Shown in pieces: positions 1 to 10,900 of a stretch of DNA of 64,000 nt (positions within the stretch are counted from its first letter, which is position 1; every line of letters starts with the position of its first letter). The notes under the pieces were generated by a model that worked only from the letters and a program-made list of their open reading frames with translations, did no database searches and was not told the origin of the DNA. The DNA lies in assembly GCF_039555335.1 (NCBI RefSeq), contig NC_092628.1:96421782-96485781 (forward strand), in the 5' to 3' direction. The DNA comes from Amphiura filiformis (lineage: Eukaryota > Echinodermata > Ophiuroidea > Amphilepidida > Amphiuridae). A program made the translations under genes and the position numbers.

Positions 1-650
1 AGATCCCGGGTGGGGGATAACCCCCCCCCCCATATTTTGCCAGGGGAGCTTACTTATTTGTGTCTTCTATGCTATTCATCATATACCCCTGCATAACGAA
101 ATTCAACAATATTCCATATCCAAAGCAATATCCTCACTATAATAGGTCCCAAAAACAGAATTTTTCCCCACCCCACATAATCGCAAATTGACACGAAAGC
201 TTCATTCCCATTTATTTCATCCAAAACGGTCCTGTCATACATCTTCCCCGATCAAACACATTTCTCTTGCATTTGATCATTTCCTACTCTTCCTTAGAAA
301 AATCATTATAATACCAAATCTAGACACCATGGAATTCACCATATCACGTCCAAGCACTATTCATCATATACCCCTGCATAACGAAATTCAACAATATCCA
401 AAGCAATATCCTCACTACAATAGGTCCCAAAACAGAAATCCCCACCCCACATAATCGCAAATTGACACGAAAGCTTCATTCCCATTTATTTCATCCAAAA
501 CGGTCCTGTCATACACCTTCCCCAATCAAACACATTTCTCTTGCATTTGTTCATCTTCTACTCTTCCCTAGAAAAATCATTATAATACCAAATCTACACA
601 CCATGGAATTCACCATCATGTCCAAGCTCACATTGGGCGCCCCATTCCTT
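1..650. repeat. Tandem duplication, unit about 274 bp
   Basis: Two copies of a roughly 274-bp unit lie head to tail, at about 72-357 and 358-620. Landmarks such as GACACGAAAGCTTCATTCCC recur at about 190 and 464, and ATCATTATAATACCAAATCTA also recurs. Copy 2 carries small substitutions and deletions. The short reading frames inside show no recognisable protein. A CTCCC/GGGGG-rich stretch starts the window. Confidence 0.8.
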
Positions 651-2048
651 TTTTAAAGGAATTTTTATTATCCATAAAACGACACAGGATATGATAGATA
701 ACTACTTTCACATCAATATGGTCCATATGATCACAGATTGTTGAGAATCTGTGATATGATCCGGGATATGATGAAGATTTTGATTCTATAGATCTGTTAT
801 CAACATGATATCACGCTGTTCAGTGGTCAAGGAGTAAGGACCCCGGTCAAGGACACTGATATGACATCATATAGGTGATGTCAGATTTTCTTCTGCTGAC
901 CATATGATGCTATATATATTAACTATTATTGTAACATTTAGGCCTTTAAACTTTTAAAGTCATAATTAATTAGTTCAAACATAACGTTGGTAATACTCAC
1001 TCGTTTTCGTTCGTTGAAACGGCAAAACATACTTACTTTTCCTAACAAATAGAATTAAAATATTTAAAAAAAAATTTAACCACAAAAAGTAAAAAAAAAA
1101 ATCATTCCAATACCACTAAAATATAATCTCTTGAGTAAACTGACCCCAAACCTGAAACAGGTACCAGCCCCGAATGGGCTGGCGAAAAGCCCACAAGCAT
1201 GCTGGCTATGCAATACAGAAAGAAAAGAAAGGCACATAATAATATTGGAAATAATAAAGAAATCTTACATTGAGTACTACTATTAAAACAAATGTTTCCA
1301 GAGTTTGAGTTGCATTGCTTCAGTGGTTATTATATGAGAAGCAAAAACATTATAACAATGCCCCATAGGGTAGTAATAGTATTTACTCTAAGTGTGTTTT
1401 TTAAGAATGAACATTTATTTCTGTATTGATTATACTGAGGTAATGAGAAAAATATGATCTTTCTTATGTTTTGATGAGAAAAATGGCAAATGCGACTGTC
1501 GCTCTGGTCACATACCATTTTAAGGCATGATTTTTTCTAGTATGCAAAATCAAGTTCAGAAAACACACCTAAAATAGTTCAATTACACACAATAATTTGG
1601 CACATATTTGCTGACATTTATTGATCTGAAAAATAATTGATCAATATTTCTCACAAACTATAATAGGTTACATTTTTGGACCTCTGCCAAAATTCCCATG
1701 CTTAATTGCTCAGCACATAGACAAAAGACCATTTCAAGAAGTTGTTATAATTTATGTACATGGAAATCAATAGTCTAATATAATCAATGGTAGCAACACA
1801 AAAGTGCAGTATTTTCTGGAAACACGTTTGTTTTTTGTCCATACACTGTATTTCTAGTATTTTAAGTCAGTCAGTTAGTCAATTCAGTCAGTATAATGTC
1901 AAATTATGAATTCAATAGCATGTAATTGACACATTTTAGGCGTGTTTTTTTTTAATTGAGTTAAATATTTACAAAAATGGCTATTGCAAAAATAACCAAT
2001 TATTGCACGGTTTAATGATGATGCTATTTGTGATTTGTGATTTGGCTA
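651..2048. other. AT-rich noncoding DNA, nothing recognised
   Basis: No exon with recognisable protein similarity, no RNA gene and no clear repeat structure. It contains simple A/T runs. The stretch lies 3' of the last visible exon of the minus-strand scaffold gene, so it is either intron or intergenic. Confidence 0.5.
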
Positions 2049-2238
2049 TTACCGTATTGGTCCGAGTATAGTCCCACCCGTTTTTTAGGTGAAAAATTTT
2101 CACAATTGGGGGGTGGGATTATACTTGAATTTCAAATCATTCATGGTTGACCTAAAAAAAAAAATTAAAAAAAATTCAAGATGTTTTGTATTTTTAATAT
2201 GAAAATTGATAATTTGTATTCATGTCATACTCTATTAA

Positions 2239-2901
2239 GGGCTGGGGTATGAACGTTTGGACAGTATTTATTTTGGGACATTAGAGCACATCAGACATAT
2301 CGAATTGCATTCTGAATACGAAGAATGTCATTCTGATATCAAATCATTTTGATTTTTTGAAATTAGCAATTTAATACACATTTTATGGCAAATCATTAAA
2401 ATTGATATTTTTGATATTTAACAGTACTTGAAGTAAACTTTATAAATCTGATGATTTATACTTAAAGTGTATGTAGGTGGGATAAAAAGCCGACGATCAA
2501 TTGAAAATTTTGACCTTTCGTATTGAAGATATGGATTTTTTTTCCCAAAACACCAAACAAAAATAAGGTCTTTTTGGGAAAAAATCCATATCTTCAATAT
2601 GAAAGGTCAAAATTTTCAATTGACCGTCGGCTTTTCCTCCCTGCTACATACACTTTAAGAATATATCATTAGATTTATATAATTTACTTCGAGGACTGTT
2701 ATATATCAAAAATTTGAAAAATATCAAATTTTAATAATTTGTCATAAAATTTGTATTATATTGTGATTTTAAAAAATGAAAATTATTTGATATCAGAAAG
2801 ACATGCTTCAGATTCAGAATGCAATTCGATAGGTCTGAGGTGCTCTCATGTCCCACAAAAATACTGTCAAAAACGCATAATAAACGCTCATTTTGGATCC
2901 C
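2239..2901. mobile_element. TTAA-flanked foldback MITE, family A copy 1
   Basis: Flanked by TTAA at 2235-2238 and 2902-2905. Starts GGGCTGGGGTATGAACG, and its second half is roughly the reverse complement of its first: the block ATCTTCAATATGAAAGGTC at about 2592 matches GACCTTTCGTATTGAAGAT at about 2512, with the fold centre near 2545. It is inserted into the outer element at 2049-3086. A second full copy lies at 41064-41673 and a partial copy near 56650. The TTAA target suggests a piggyBac-like mobiliser, which is inference. Confidence 0.75.
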
Positions 2902-2950
2902 TTAATGATTTCAAAATGCATTGAATTTGAATGCATTTTGAAATCATTAA
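2902..2950. repeat. 49-bp near-perfect palindrome flanked by TTAA
   Basis: TTAATGATTTCAAAATGCATT is followed after a short spacer by its complement, ending CATTAA. It sits between the inner TTAA element and the resumed outer arm, so it is extra to both palindromes. Confidence 0.65.
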
Positions 2951-3090
2951 TAGAGTATGACATGAATACAAATTATCAATTTTCATATTAAAAATACAAA
3001 ACATCTTGAATTTTTTCTTTTTTTTTACAATTTCTGGAATTTTTCGAAAAATGGGGGATGGGACTATACTCGGACTAATACAGTAATAAA

Positions 3091-3560
3091 AATAAAGCAG
3101 GTAAATTATTTAATAAAATATTTATTATACAATTTGAATGCGTATGTATCAATGTCTAATACATGTCTACTAAATATGTATAATAATAACACAGCAAATA
3201 CCAAACATTTTCAAAAGCATTTTCAAACAGTTCGATAAGGTTGCCACAAAACTTGTCCAGGATAAAAAGTTGTAAAAACATTTTTGAAGACCTGTCACTG
3301 GAACATTCTAACATTATATTATTTAAGTACTGATAAAATATTTTGCAAAACTGTTTGCAAATTATTTTTTATATTTTTACAACATTTTAAAAACATTATA
3401 TTAGTGTTTTTTCAAACTTCAATTTTAAAACATTTTTATGACCTTTATATAGCCCACATTTAATGTTATTAAAATGTTTTGAACAAAAACAAAATGTTTT
3501 AAAAACATTTTTGCCGAAAGATAATTAAATTTTGCTTGATGTCAATTTGCCTGTGACACC
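3091..3560. repeat. AACATTTT-rich repeat, remnant of the CCAGCAAACAC family
   Basis: Repeated AACATTTT/AAAATGTT words and phrases such as TTTATGACCTTTATAT are shared with copies at 22903-23170, 40900-41732 and 45386-46020. The termini of this copy are not clear, so it looks degraded. Confidence 0.5.
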
Positions 3561-3777
3561 ATGTAAAAATTATTTTAAAATGCCAAATTATCATTATATT
3601 GTGACACTGTAGCAACACAATATGTTGCACAACACTAATTGTATTGAATGGAAAAGTGCAATTACTGAGAATATTGATGATATTACTCCAAAGAATAACA
3701 ATAATGGTATTATTATGAATATAGATTTAAAAATAAGTGGTTGCAACCTTCATTTGATTAAATTTACAATACATTAA

Positions 3778-4391
3778 GGTTGGTCTGAACCCTGGAATTA
3801 TGGAAACTTTCGGGCCTCATAACTGCTTAATTGTTGGTGTAAAGTATATAAAAGTATACATATTTAGAATGGCAAAGACTAGAGAAGTTCATCTGTGAGG
3901 TCAAAGAGCATAAAAAAATCCCCCCCAAAAAACGGTTTCTTGGGCCAATTGTTTTTTTATTAATTTTTATAAACTTGATAAAAATATCTAGGAGCCGTTT
4001 TTTTCATTTTTTTGAATTTTGACCAACTTTACCAAAAATATTTGAAATTTGGGCGAAAATCTGGCTTTTTAATGATTTTTTTTTTTTTTTTTCATTTTTT
4101 GACCATTTTTGGTGCAAATTTCTCGAAGTTGGTCGAAATTTTAAAAAAATGGAAAAAACGGCTCCTAGATATTTTTATCTAGTTTTTAGAAATTAATATA
4201 AAAAAAAATTTGGCCCAAGACGAATTTTTGGATTTTTGGCCAAAAATGAGCATTTTGGCCCAAATTTGACCTCACAGATGAACTTATCAAGTCTTTGCCA
4301 TTCTAAATATGTATACTTTTATATACTTTAGACCAACAATTTAGCAGTTATGATGCCCAAAGTTTCCATAATTCCAGGGTTCAGACCAACC
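3778..4391. mobile_element. TTAA-flanked foldback MITE, family B
   Basis: TTAA flanks at 3774-3777 and 4392-4395. The terminal inverted repeat starts GGTTGGTCTGAACCCTGG and is matched at the right by its complement. The match continues for well over 100 bp, including the TCATCTGTGAGGTCAAA block and its complement. The middle is T-rich. No coding content. Confidence 0.8.
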
Positions 4392-4735
4392 TTAATGGAG
4401 CAAATTAGATAATTGTTTATCTGTTTCTTATAGGCCCTAAGCATCATAACTCCATAAACCGCATAGATAAAGACATGACAGGGGTGTAGATTTCAAATGG
4501 AGTCACCCATAAAACCCATTTGAAATTCACACTCCCTGTGTGGGAGATAAAGGTCATGTATTTCATTGGGGCATATGTATTTTAACTGGAATAGCCCCAC
4601 TTCTTTCTTAATAAAGTGCTCTAAATTCTTGATGTTATTATATATTGCTGCATTAACTACAGGATAAAATATTATAAACTTTCTTTAGTGTTATTTGATA
4701 AAAATGCCACAAAATTGCCAAGGGAAGCAACTTAC
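4392..4735. other. Intron DNA 3' of the scaffold gene exon
   Basis: On the minus strand this follows the GTAAGT donor of exon 5, so it is intronic. Nothing recognisable is in it. Confidence 0.5.
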
Positions 4736-4983
4736 TTGCTGTAGTAGTCCTTTCCTTTGGTTTGGATTCCTTTTGTTCTTTCTTCCCTTCCTCTCCACTC
4801 ATCTCTTTTTTATAAGCTGGATAGCGATTCACACTTCTTATGGTCATGATAAGATGACGTAGATTCTTGATGATTTCAACTGCTTGTGTGTGTGTTATTT
4901 GTTCAAAGTTTTCACCATTGACATTGACAATCTGATCTCCTACTCGTATGCCCTTTGCCTCAGCCAGACCGCCTTTGTCGACT
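4736..4983 (-). CDS. WHRN/PDZD7: Scaffold gene exon 5: second half of PDZ2 and charged linker
   Basis: The acceptor is AACAG before 4983 and the donor GTAAGT lies after 4736. It encodes the GIRVGDQIVNVNG segment with the typical GDxI turn, the alpha-B helix (HTQAVEIIKNL) and the last strand ending RYPAYKKE. A Lys/Glu-rich linker then begins. The phase fits exon 4 exactly. Confidence 0.88.
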
Positions 4984-7900
4984 CTGTTAACAAATAAGCA
5001 TGCATGAAAGTACTCAAGTACAGTTCAATATAAGAGTTAATAGGGACCGGCTACCAATTCTTACTCCTCACCATCTCTTCCTCCTCCACTTCTTCCTCAT
5101 CATCCTCTTTCTTCCTTTAGTCATCTTCTACCTATTTTGTCATCTTCGTCTTCTCCTTTGTCTTCATCTACCTCTCTGTCTTCTTTTCCTTTATTTTACT
5201 TCATCTATGTCACCTCCTTCTTTGTCTCTGTGTCTCTTCCTTTGTCTTCATCTACATCTTTGTCTTCTTCTTCTTTGTCTTCATTATTTTACTTCATCTA
5301 TGTCTTCTTCTTTATATATCTGTGTCTCCTAGTGCTTTGTCTTCTCTTTGTTGCTGTCATTCTTTGACTTCTTGTTCTACTATTTCTTTGTCTTCTAGTT
5401 TAGTTTCTTCTTCAATTTCTTCTTCCCGTTCTATCTCTCTATACTCTTCCTTCTGGTTCTTTTTTCTGCCTATTTATCTGTCTTCTTCTTTCTCTTTTTT
5501 GTCTTTGTCCTTGCCCTGTCCTTTCATTGGTCCAATCATTAACATTCACATGCAAAGATCAACAAAGCACAACACAGGACTAATAAAACATCATTCCCTT
5601 TAAGCTCAAATTTTTACTTAAAGTATTAAAATAATGCAGTATGCAATGGCATCTTTTGCAAAAATATTTTGTTTGTGGCATAATTGTGGGACAGAAATTT
5701 TAAGACTGGAAAAAAGAAAGAAACAGAAGCAGATACGTACTGGGTGGGGGGGGGGGGGCTACAGATTCATAGACAGATAAGAGACATATATTTATTTTCA
5801 AAAAAGAAACGCAGTGATATTGGATCTAGTACTTGTTTGGCTGGATTTGCGGAAATCTGAAATAAATCCTAACATTAGTATCACATTGTTCATGTTGTTG
5901 ATTAGTTCAACAGTATAAATCACTGATAAAAACACATAAATGAATTAAATTACAATTGGAGCTGCAACTGGAGACAATTGTCAACTTTGGGTTTCACATT
6001 GTTTCATTATATTTGAAGTAATCCAATCACTATTTGTAAGTAACAAAGGTAGAACCACATTGAAATGTTTTGAGTCATTAAATAGCTATAGAAATGGTGT
6101 TTGGGTTAGGGTTTTGAAGAGGTATGGTCAACTATGGTGTACTTTTTTTCCTGGGACTTTATTTTGATTTTTTTAGGTTTTATGCCTACGTGCTCAAAAG
6201 CGCACAGTGGTAGCTCTACAATTATGTATGTGGCACCCCTAGGGCCCTACCCCGAAGATGTACATTTTGCCCATTTTGGCCCCAGCCAGATGTCAACGGT
6301 CAAGGGCCCCATCAGGGGCCCAAATGTAATCCTAATTATTCACAACTACCTCTTGACATATAGTCTGTGTTCAATACATACCTGGATACATAAATGCCCA
6401 GTCCATATTCACTGCCACCCCTAATATTGAATCCTATAAACTTATGGGCATCACTCAGCTGTAGGATGACTCTCCTCTCATCCCCACTAGTTAAAGGTCT
6501 TGTGCCATCCATTCGAGATGTCTGGTCCTTGTAGTCGGCAGAGACTTTCTTGCGGTTTGCTGTGTCAATCCTACAATTAATCAAGAAAACTTTGTGTTAT
6601 GGTCTGTCAACACCTAAAAACCTTTTTTCTTGCCCTATAAAATGAGTGCTGTATTTTTCTGGAATCGGGTGAAAGCATTCACAGCAAGCATAGCGTTTAT
6701 GGTTATCAGATGAATTCAAAGTCAACTAAAAACCAATGCTAGTACCAACTGAATCGTTTGATATTGTTTGCAGGGCTGTAGCAAGGTTGAAAATGTGGGG
6801 CGGCCCTCACAAATGTGAGATGGCCAAAATACAAATATATGCCAAAATTAAAATAAAGATTTGTGACCAATCACATGAAAACTGACCATGCACTTCTCGG
6901 CTGGCTTCATTTGCAGATAACAATTAAATAAGATGAAAAAATATAAAGAAAATAAAAAAGAAATTTGAGCTTCCTTTGCCTCATAAAACATACTTTTTTA
7001 TCTGGTTTCAACAAATAAGGTGTCATTAAGCTAAAAAATTGCAGTTCATCCTTGTTTTAAATCTCCATTTCTGAAGACAAGTGGTTGGTTTTGATGTGAT
7101 GGGCCCGAGGGAGTCACTCCCATTGTGGCCTGTACACCATCCGCGATAATCAACTTATGAAAAGCACCCTAAACAAGGATTTAACCCTTGGCTAAAACAA
7201 TACCCTAAACAGGGATTTTATTCCTTGCATCAAATTTCATACCCTAAATTTCATTTCCGCGTATTAGCAATTGCAATTTTGCTACCCTTTTTTTCCAATA
7301 TTTCATGTTTTTGACACCCTAAACGCGTTACGCGCGTACCCACGAAAAACTATCATTTTTACGCGTTTTCATTATCGCGGATGGTGTACAGGCCACAATG
7401 GGAGTGACCCCCCGGGGTGATGGGTCATAGTGGGGCCCTGCCTGTTTGCACAATCCCTACCAGGATTGGATCACTAGCGATTCGTCTCTTGATCATCGCT
7501 GCTTGTATGATATGGGTATGTGCAATAAGTATGTTCACCCGTAGGTGCAGGACTCTTAATGCAAGATAGACACCCGCTGCAGGGGATGTGTCATACAAAA
7601 AGTCATACAAAAAGTGCTACTTACCATGTAGTTGTAGTATCTTTCACAACAGGTGCCTGTGTGTTGTCTGTCTGTCTGTTAGTAATAGGTCTGGCATACA
7701 TGATCTTCATGCGTAAGCGATCACTTCCTTGTAAAACCAAGAGGGCGCTGGCTACAGTGATAGTTTCAAAGTCAATGTTGTTTACTTCTAAGATTTGAAC
7801 ACTCGCTTTTAAACCATTCAGTTCTAACAGAGAAGAAAATAAAATAACAGTTAAGCACAAAGAGAAACATGTTACACCTTGAAATAAATGTGTATCATCT

Positions 7901-10900
7901 TTAACATTAAAATTCTTGCATAAGCTTCAAGGGGTATTCCTTTCAGTGACGTGCACAGGTTTTCAAATGGGCCATGTGTCTCAATTCCTCCTCAATGTTT
8001 TGCCCGCTTCGCTAGCCATAATCCCCCCCCCCCCACTGAATGACAAAAGTGTGGGGGCATGTCCCCGGCTACCCCACCCCTCTTGGGCATGCCACTGATT
8101 CCTTTATAATGTATGTAATGTTGTGGGTTACAAAAATATATTTCATCAAAATTTAGTATAGTTTTCATTAATTAGATTTGTACTGTGTACTGTTAAATGC
8201 ATTTTCAACTTACTCACCAGCTTGTAATCCGGGAGTGGTATAACAAAAATAATTATTACTCTTGCCTGGACACCCTTTAATTCAATTAATTTAAGCTCAA
8301 AACGGCACTGATACTATTAGCTAGATACGTTTTGACTAACTTACCTGCTTGTGATCCTGGTACCACATGACTGACAATGACTCCAGGTCTCTTGCCTGGA
8401 CAACCTTTTATTCAATTCATTTAAGCTCAAAACGGCATCTGATACTATTAGCTACATACGTTTTTACTAACTTACCTGCTTGTGATCCTGGTACCACATG
8501 ACTGACAATGACTCCAGGTCTCTTGCCTGGACAACCTTTTATTCAATTCATTTAAGCTCAAAACGGCATCTGATACTATTAGCTACATACGTTTTTACTA
8601 ACTTACCTGCTTGTGATCCTGGTACTACATGACTGACAATGACCCCAGGTCTCTTGCCTGGACAACCTTTTATTGCAAAGCCAAGATCACCATCAGGATC
8701 TCTTGCAATAGATAGCATTCTTGTTTTCCCAGGCTCCTCTGATGATCTTGTATGACCTGGAAGGAAAAGGAAAGAGAATGAAGTAATGAAAATCCATACA
8801 TAACACTAGCTTTCAGAATGTCACGACAAGAACATACCTTGTCCATTATCAGTGGACTTTTTTCAGAGGGGGGGGGGCAAGACAAATTTTAAGGGGGTAC
8901 CTTTTGGCGACAAAATCAGTTAATGCTACGAAAAATTGTACCATATTGAAGCTAAACTGGTGAAATATGGTATAGAAAGTGATTAAATTTGCGCGAAGCG
9001 CGTAAAAATTGGCACTTTTTAGGTTAAAGTGGCAATAATGTAAATTTGGTCAGAAACATAAAAAATTCTTAAATGTTGGGGCGGTCACCATCCCACAGGG
9101 GGGGGGGCAAGACTTTTCACAGGGGGCAGCTGCCCCCCTTGGCTACGCCACTGTTCATGATGAGCATATCTGCGAACACTGATGGCCCTGATTGGCTGAT
9201 TCAATTTTGCAATCATAACAACAAACAGGTATCTAATGGCCGATTATGGGTCAAAGCTTTGTTTCTTGCAGAGTGGTGCCCATGAAGGGAACACTTGACC
9301 CCCCCCCCATGCTAAAATGATGGGGGTCACCCCACCGCGACTATTCCCCAAATATTGAAATTAGACAATCATTCCTAGTTACATATAGGTCAACCTAAAA
9401 GGCTTAGGAGTGAGCTGTACATTTGTATTTCATCTGTCAAAAAAAAAATGTAATGAATAAAATAATAATCATGATAAATAGTGCTGTATTTTTTAACATT
9501 GGAAGTACACTACACTTTTATTTGCCTGATTTTCATTGTTTAAAATACATGTACAATAAGTTGAACCTTATTGTAGGAAATGAGCCAACACTTTCAACCT
9601 CATCATACATGTTTAGGGGTATGGTGGCGCAGCGGTACGGGCTCTGTCTTGTATCGATGGATTGCGAGCTCGAACCCGGACAGTGCCATTGTGTTGTGCC
9701 CTTGGGCAAGGAACTTTACCTTACTTACTTGCCTCTCTCTACCCAGGGGTGAAATGGGGAGCTGTTATGAATATTGTCCATTGAGCGCCGCCCAAAGGTA
9801 TGAGCATGCCTTATGGGCATTGTATGGCAGCTGAAGTATTTTAACGACGGCGGAATAAATGTAAATCGCTTTGGTACATGTGCACATGTGAAAGGTGCTG
9901 TATAAATACCAACATTTTTTTTTTTTTTAACGGTTTTAAGATTTTAATGTTACACTGGTCCACTTTTTGTGACACTTTCTAAGTCTTCAGATTCACATAT
10001 CAACAACAGTCAAATGTCAGTTAAGGGGTCAGCATGGAGTCTGCTGGCCTGAAGGATAGGTATAAGCTCATAAAAAGGTGCTTTATAAAAGTGTAGGTCT
10101 ATCATCATGATATGATCAGTGGTGTAGCCAGGGGGACAAGGGAAAGGCCCCTCCCCACACAACATCTTGCCTCGCAGCCCTCTTGCCATACCAAGTTTTG
10201 GCCATTTTAGTCAATTGTAGCCCCTTTGCAAGTCACCTTGTTCCTATTTTCCCCTGTAAAATCCTGGCTTTGCTACTGCCTATGATATTAATAACTTGCC
10301 ACATTAAGTCACCAAACCTTTCTTTTTATACCCGCATGCAATAGCATGCAGGGTATCTTCCCATCCTGTGGTTTCTTATACCCGCATGCGAAGCATGGAC
10401 GGGTATATTGCCATCCTGTGATTTCATCTCCTTCTCCTCCTTCTCCTTCTCCTATCAAACACACCATTCTGTCAAGGCTAGCGCTAAAACTACAAGGGCC
10501 CCAGGGCCCATATGTAGTACACTTATGGGCCCTACCTCGTAGATGTGCCTTTTGCCCATCTTGGCCCCAGAGGTCAAAGGTCACGTGAAAATACAAAGCA
10601 CGCCGTTTCTCATCAAATGAAGCAGCCTCAGGGCCCTGAGTTGGTACAGTGATAGCCCTAGGGGTACTCTATATTTACAAATATACAAGAGCCCCATATG
10701 TTATATCTTATGGGCCCCAGGGGCCCAAATGTTAAAATATTGTGCAACAGATTGACAAGCCTAGCTCTAAAAGTACAAGATCACTAGGGCTCATATGTGG
10801 CATATGTATGGGCCCTAAGTTGTAGATATGCCTTTTGCCCATTTTGTCCCCAGATGTACAAGGCTCTGGGCCCCAGGGGCCCAAATGTTAAAACAAAGGG

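Larger units (their letters stand above)
2049..3086. mobile_element. Foldback element (outer), interrupted by an inner foldback element
   Basis: The ends are inverted copies: TTACCGTATTGGTCCGAG on the left, and on the right the complement of TTACTGTATTAGTCCGAG. The arms continue inward through a CATGTCATACTCTATTAA block (about 2221-2238), matched by TTAATAGAGTATGACATG at about 2947-2964. The arms then stop because a second element sits in the middle. It is probably a non-autonomous DNA transposon; no transposase is present. Confidence 0.75.

Noticed and set aside
5000-5603. Overlapping Leu/Ser/Phe-rich plus-strand frames
   Set aside because: Produced by a pyrimidine-rich simple sequence in an intron of the minus-strand scaffold gene.
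9423-9834. Plus-strand frames of 109 and 84 codons
   Set aside because: They lie across a tRNA-derived SINE and its flank.
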